Shown: positions 6,253 through 8,431 of the stretch, one piece after another
How positions within the stretch are numbered: position 1 is the stretch's first letter
Layout of the letters: the number at the start of each line of letters is the position of its first letter
Program-made: the position numbers and the translations under genes
Assembly: GCA_039028315.1 (NCBI GenBank)
Contig: JBCCIH010000105.1
Location: 1 to 8,431 of the forward strand
DNA length: 8,431 nt
Direction: 5' to 3'
From: Thermodesulfobacteriota bacterium
Lineage (GTDB): Bacteria > Desulfobacterota_D > UBA1144 > Nemesobacterales > UBA2774
The notes under the pieces: generated by a model
Databases searched by the model: none
What the model was told of the DNA's origin: nothing
The model's input: only the letters and a program-made list of their open reading frames with translations

Positions 6253-6945
6253 ATGAAAGAATCTAGTGCAGCGCTTAACATCCCTGATTTTTCCTGTCCG
6301 GAATCTGAACAATATCTGGTGGACCTTACAATCGATAATTCGTGTCAGGGCGAGATTCATGCACTTCCATTTAATTATAGTGAAGCTTCTGATGAGGCCT
6401 TAGTTTGTTTATATACCACGAACAAAGATGAGCGGGCATTTAATGAAATTGTCAGCAGATACAATGACATCTTGATTGGATTTGCAATGAAATTTTGTAA
6501 AAACCCATATGACGCAGAGGATATAAAACAAGAAGTACTCTTAATACTTGCAACCAAACTTCATACCTTTAAAGGTAATTCAAAGTTTTCAACCTGGCTA
6601 TACAGAGTCACGCTAAACACTTGCTATAAACAAATTAACGACACTAACAAAAAAAACAAAAGAGAGATTTATCTAGATGACAGTTTTATAAATCAGACTG
6701 AGTCACAATCAAGGTGGGCGCGGTCAGCAGATGAGATGATTCAGTCTAAAGAGCAGATGAAAATTATTAATATAGCTGTAAATGAGCTTTCTGATAGTAA
6801 TAAAAAGATATTTAATCTTAAAGATATTAACGGATACTCAAATGCTCAAATAGGGGAGTGCATGGGGCTTTCAATTTCAGCAGTTAAATCAAGAGTTTTG
6901 AGAACAAGGCTTACAATAAAAGAGAAAATCACCCACTATTTCTAA
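6253..6945 (+). CDS. ECF-family RNA polymerase sigma factor with N-terminal extension, no adjacent anti-sigma partner
   Basis: The 230 residues include sigma region 2 at about 46-124, with YDAEDIKQEV at 86-95 (core-binding and -10 recognition region) and FSTWLYRVTLN at 112-122. A variable linker covers 125-165. Sigma region 4 is at about 170-226, with the -35-binding helix-turn-helix at about 195-219. A 45-residue N-terminal extension precedes region 2 and has no recognised domain. The protein has six cysteines (15, 31, 52, 82, 124, 203), two of them in the extension, which is many for an ECF factor. The start is supported by AAAGGAG with 8-9 bases of spacing. The next gene downstream, after a gap with no anti-sigma gene, is another ECF sigma factor. 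Its leader carries the inverted repeat described at 6189-6250, so control may be at translation. The stimulus and regulon cannot be told. Confidence 0.9.
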   Translation: MKESSAALNIPDFSCPESEQYLVDLTIDNSCQGEIHALPFNYSEASDEALVCLYTTNKDERAFNEIVSRYNDILIGFAMKFCKNPYDAEDIKQEVLLILATKLHTFKGNSKFSTWLYRVTLNTCYKQINDTNKKNKREIYLDDSFINQTESQSRWARSADEMIQSKEQMKIINIAVNELSDSNKKIFNLKDINGYSNAQIGECMGLSISAVKSRVLRTRLTIKEKITHYF

Positions 6946-7114
6946 ATAATTTTTGCTTATTAAAGTTAGATATTTTTGAACAATTAGGTTTAGATAGGGG
7001 ATAGGAGAGAGTAAGCAGAAAAAATGCAACCCAATCAGGCAATCCTTAGTGTTTTCGACACACAATTCAAATTATTTCAGTTAGTTAACCAACAAACAAA
7101 TATAGAACTAGCAA

Positions 7115-7142
7115 TTGACAAAAAATACTATTTAACTACAAT
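7115..7142 (+). promoter_or_regulatory. Candidate sigma70-type promoter for the second ECF sigma/anti-sigma operon
   Basis: A perfect TTGACA (7115-7120), a 16-base spacer and TACAAT (7137-7142, 5 of 6) would start transcription near 7149, about 22 bases before ATG 7171. It lies inside the longest reading frame that begins at ATG 7024, so it bears on which start is used. Confidence 0.45.
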
Positions 7143-7170
7143 GGTTCAAAGGCTGGGTGGTATTTTGGTT

Positions 7171-7743
7171 ATGCAGCAAAAATCTAATCGAGAGCTAGAT
7201 CAAGAGTTAATTGACCAAGTAAAAAAAGGCAATAAAACTGCATTTAAAGAGATATATTCCAGATTTTCCCAAGTTACATATAACCTTGCACTTAGGATGC
7301 TAAGAGATAAAGAAGACGCCGAAGAAGTAGTGCAGGAGATCTTTCTACAAGTCTGGAACAAGGCCTACACGTATGATCCACAAAGGGGTGCTGTATCCAC
7401 TTGGGTGCTCAATATCGCTAGAAGCAGATCCATTGATAAATTACGAACCTTAGGATATAAAGATAAAAATGTAGAGATAGATGAAGAAAAAGTGAACTCA
7501 AATGATGATTTAGCTCGTACAATAGAAGATAGGGAGGAGAGTAAAAACGTTATAAGGCAAGCGCTCGATTCACTCCCTGATCCTCAGCGTATAGCAATTG
7601 AACTAGTTTACTTCGAGGGCCTTACGCATGTTGAGGCAGCTGAGAAATTAAACGAGCCGGTTGGAACTATCAAAACCAGGATTCGTCTTGGTGTTCTAAA
7701 ATTAAAAGATAAGATTATGCCTTATTTACAGGAGCTTATTTAG
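7171..7743 (+). CDS. ECF-family RNA polymerase sigma factor (SigK-like), paired with an RskA-like anti-sigma factor
   Basis: From ATG 7171 the protein has 190 residues, the usual ECF length. Sigma region 2 is at about 22-93, with DAEEVVQEIFLQVW at 49-62 and STWVLNIARSR at 76-86. Region 4 is at about 125-182, with the helix-turn-helix at about 151-174 (LTHVEAAEKL followed by VGTIKTRIRLG). The longer in-frame option from ATG 7024 adds 49 residues with no sigma similarity. That ATG has its nearest AGGAG 16 bases away, and a good promoter lies inside the extra part, so I prefer 7171, although its own ribosome site (GGGTGG at 7155-7160) is weak. The anti-sigma gene starts 2 bases after the stop, as in SigK-RskA-type operons, so activity is probably held back at the membrane until a signal releases it. 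Family identity is firm; the start is less so. Confidence 0.9.
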   Translation: MQQKSNRELDQELIDQVKKGNKTAFKEIYSRFSQVTYNLALRMLRDKEDAEEVVQEIFLQVWNKAYTYDPQRGAVSTWVLNIARSRSIDKLRTLGYKDKNVEIDEEKVNSNDDLARTIEDREESKNVIRQALDSLPDPQRIAIELVYFEGLTHVEAAEKLNEPVGTIKTRIRLGVLKLKDKIMPYLQELI

Positions 7744-7745
7744 TT

Positions 7746-8431
7746 ATGTCTTGCGATGTAAAACAGTATGAAGATCAATTAACGCTTTTCTCATTAGGAC
7801 TGCTAGAGGGTTCTGAGCTTCGAGCTGTACAACAGTGCCTTGATTCAGGATGCGAAGAATGCCTTAAAGCACTTAGGGAAAACGAGATGGTTATATCTTC
7901 TCTAGCTTACTCTTTAGATGACAGCCCTTTATCACCTGAGGTTGAAAACAAAATATTTAAGCAGATTGAGCAAGAACAAGCTACTCCTGCGAAACAACCA
8001 AAAACTAGTTTTTGGAGCACCATAAGACCTATGTGGCTAAACCTGGGAAGCGCTGTTGCAGTGTTGTTGCTTATTACATTATTTGTAAATAATATGTCAC
8101 TTAGGAATGAACTTGAGACTCAAAGACAAGATATAGACAGCCTGCAGGCCAGTATTCAAGAAGACACACAAGTGATGGATTACATGTTGGATCCAGGTGT
8201 GCAAACAGTAAAGCTTGCAGGAGCGATGTCAGGCGTGGAGGCATCCGGAAAAATCATGTGGGATGAGAACACACAAGGAGCTCTCTTACTTGTATCCCAA
8301 ATTCCCGAGCTCACACAGGGGATGGAATATCAGGTCTGGTGTGTGGAAGAAGGAAAGCCTGTAAGCCTAGGAACATTTACGGTAAACAAAAAAGGGCAGA
8401 GCATGATGGAAATAGACTCAATGCCAAGACC
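7746..8431 (+). CDS. RskA-like transmembrane anti-sigma factor, cut off by the window end
   Basis: An open frame runs from ATG 7746, 2 bases after the sigma stop, to the window end: 228 full codons with no stop. The cytoplasmic part (1-95) has the anti-sigma zinc-finger-like helix pair, with C31, C36 and C39 where the family has His-x3-Cys-x2-Cys. A transmembrane helix spans about 97-115, followed by a probable short coiled coil at 116-140. An outer domain from about 150 shows the RskA C-terminal pattern: a small-residue LAGAMSGVEASGK segment, then a P-x9-YQVW step at 187-198, then SLGTF at 207-211. It should bind and inhibit the sigma factor just upstream and release it on an envelope signal, probably after proteolysis. 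The first 60 residues have no His and four Cys (3, 31, 36, 39), so the metal site, if present, is Cys-only. The C-terminal end is outside the window. Confidence 0.88.
   Translation, partial: MSCDVKQYEDQLTLFSLGLLEGSELRAVQQCLDSGCEECLKALRENEMVISSLAYSLDDSPLSPEVENKIFKQIEQEQATPAKQPKTSFWSTIRPMWLNLGSAVAVLLLITLFVNNMSLRNELETQRQDIDSLQASIQEDTQVMDYMLDPGVQTVKLAGAMSGVEASGKIMWDENTQGALLLVSQIPELTQGMEYQVWCVEEGKPVSLGTFTVNKKGQSMMEIDSMPR

Noticed and set aside
6946..6985. AATAA/TTATT with T runs after the first sigma gene as a terminator
   Set aside because: The stem is five AT pairs only and would not be stable; it is simply AT-rich sequence.

Overview
The window comes from an AT-rich, Gram-negative-type bacterium with aerobic respiration. 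The support is a Rieske/cytochrome b complex, a type II NADH dehydrogenase and an exported HtrA protease that looks like an outer-membrane or periplasmic lipoprotein. Sequence details in the Rieske and cytochrome b proteins favour menaquinol over ubiquinol. I cannot name the lineage; a deltaproteobacteria-like or related uncultured phylum is a guess. No mobile element, tRNA, rRNA or CRISPR was seen.

Layout. Bases 1-2256 (+) are the end of a respiratory operon: a small two-helix membrane protein open at the window edge, a Rieske iron-sulfur protein whose start lies inside the previous gene, and a cytochrome b fused to a C-terminal cytochrome c domain. Bases 2235-3551 (-) encode NDH-2, converging on cytochrome b with a 22-base overlap. 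Bases 3724-5283 (-) encode an HtrA/DegP-type serine protease. A 221-base AT-rich divergent spacer with repeated short motifs separates it from marC (5505-6134, +). Bases 6253 to the end (+) are a regulatory block: one ECF sigma factor with no recognisable anti-sigma partner, a second ECF sigma factor, and, 2 bases after it, an RskA-like membrane anti-sigma factor that runs off the window and has no stop codon here.

How it fits together. NDH-2 (NADH to quinone) and the Rieske/b-c complex (quinol to a fused haem c) form consecutive steps of one electron transport chain. HtrA and the ECF/anti-sigma pair suggest envelope or redox stress control; a direct regulatory link is inference.

The most notable non-coding signal is a long imperfect inverted repeat at 6189-6250. 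It fills nearly all of the predicted leader of the first ECF sigma gene, and its 3' arm contains the Shine-Dalgarno sequence, so it could be an RNA switch controlling sigma translation.
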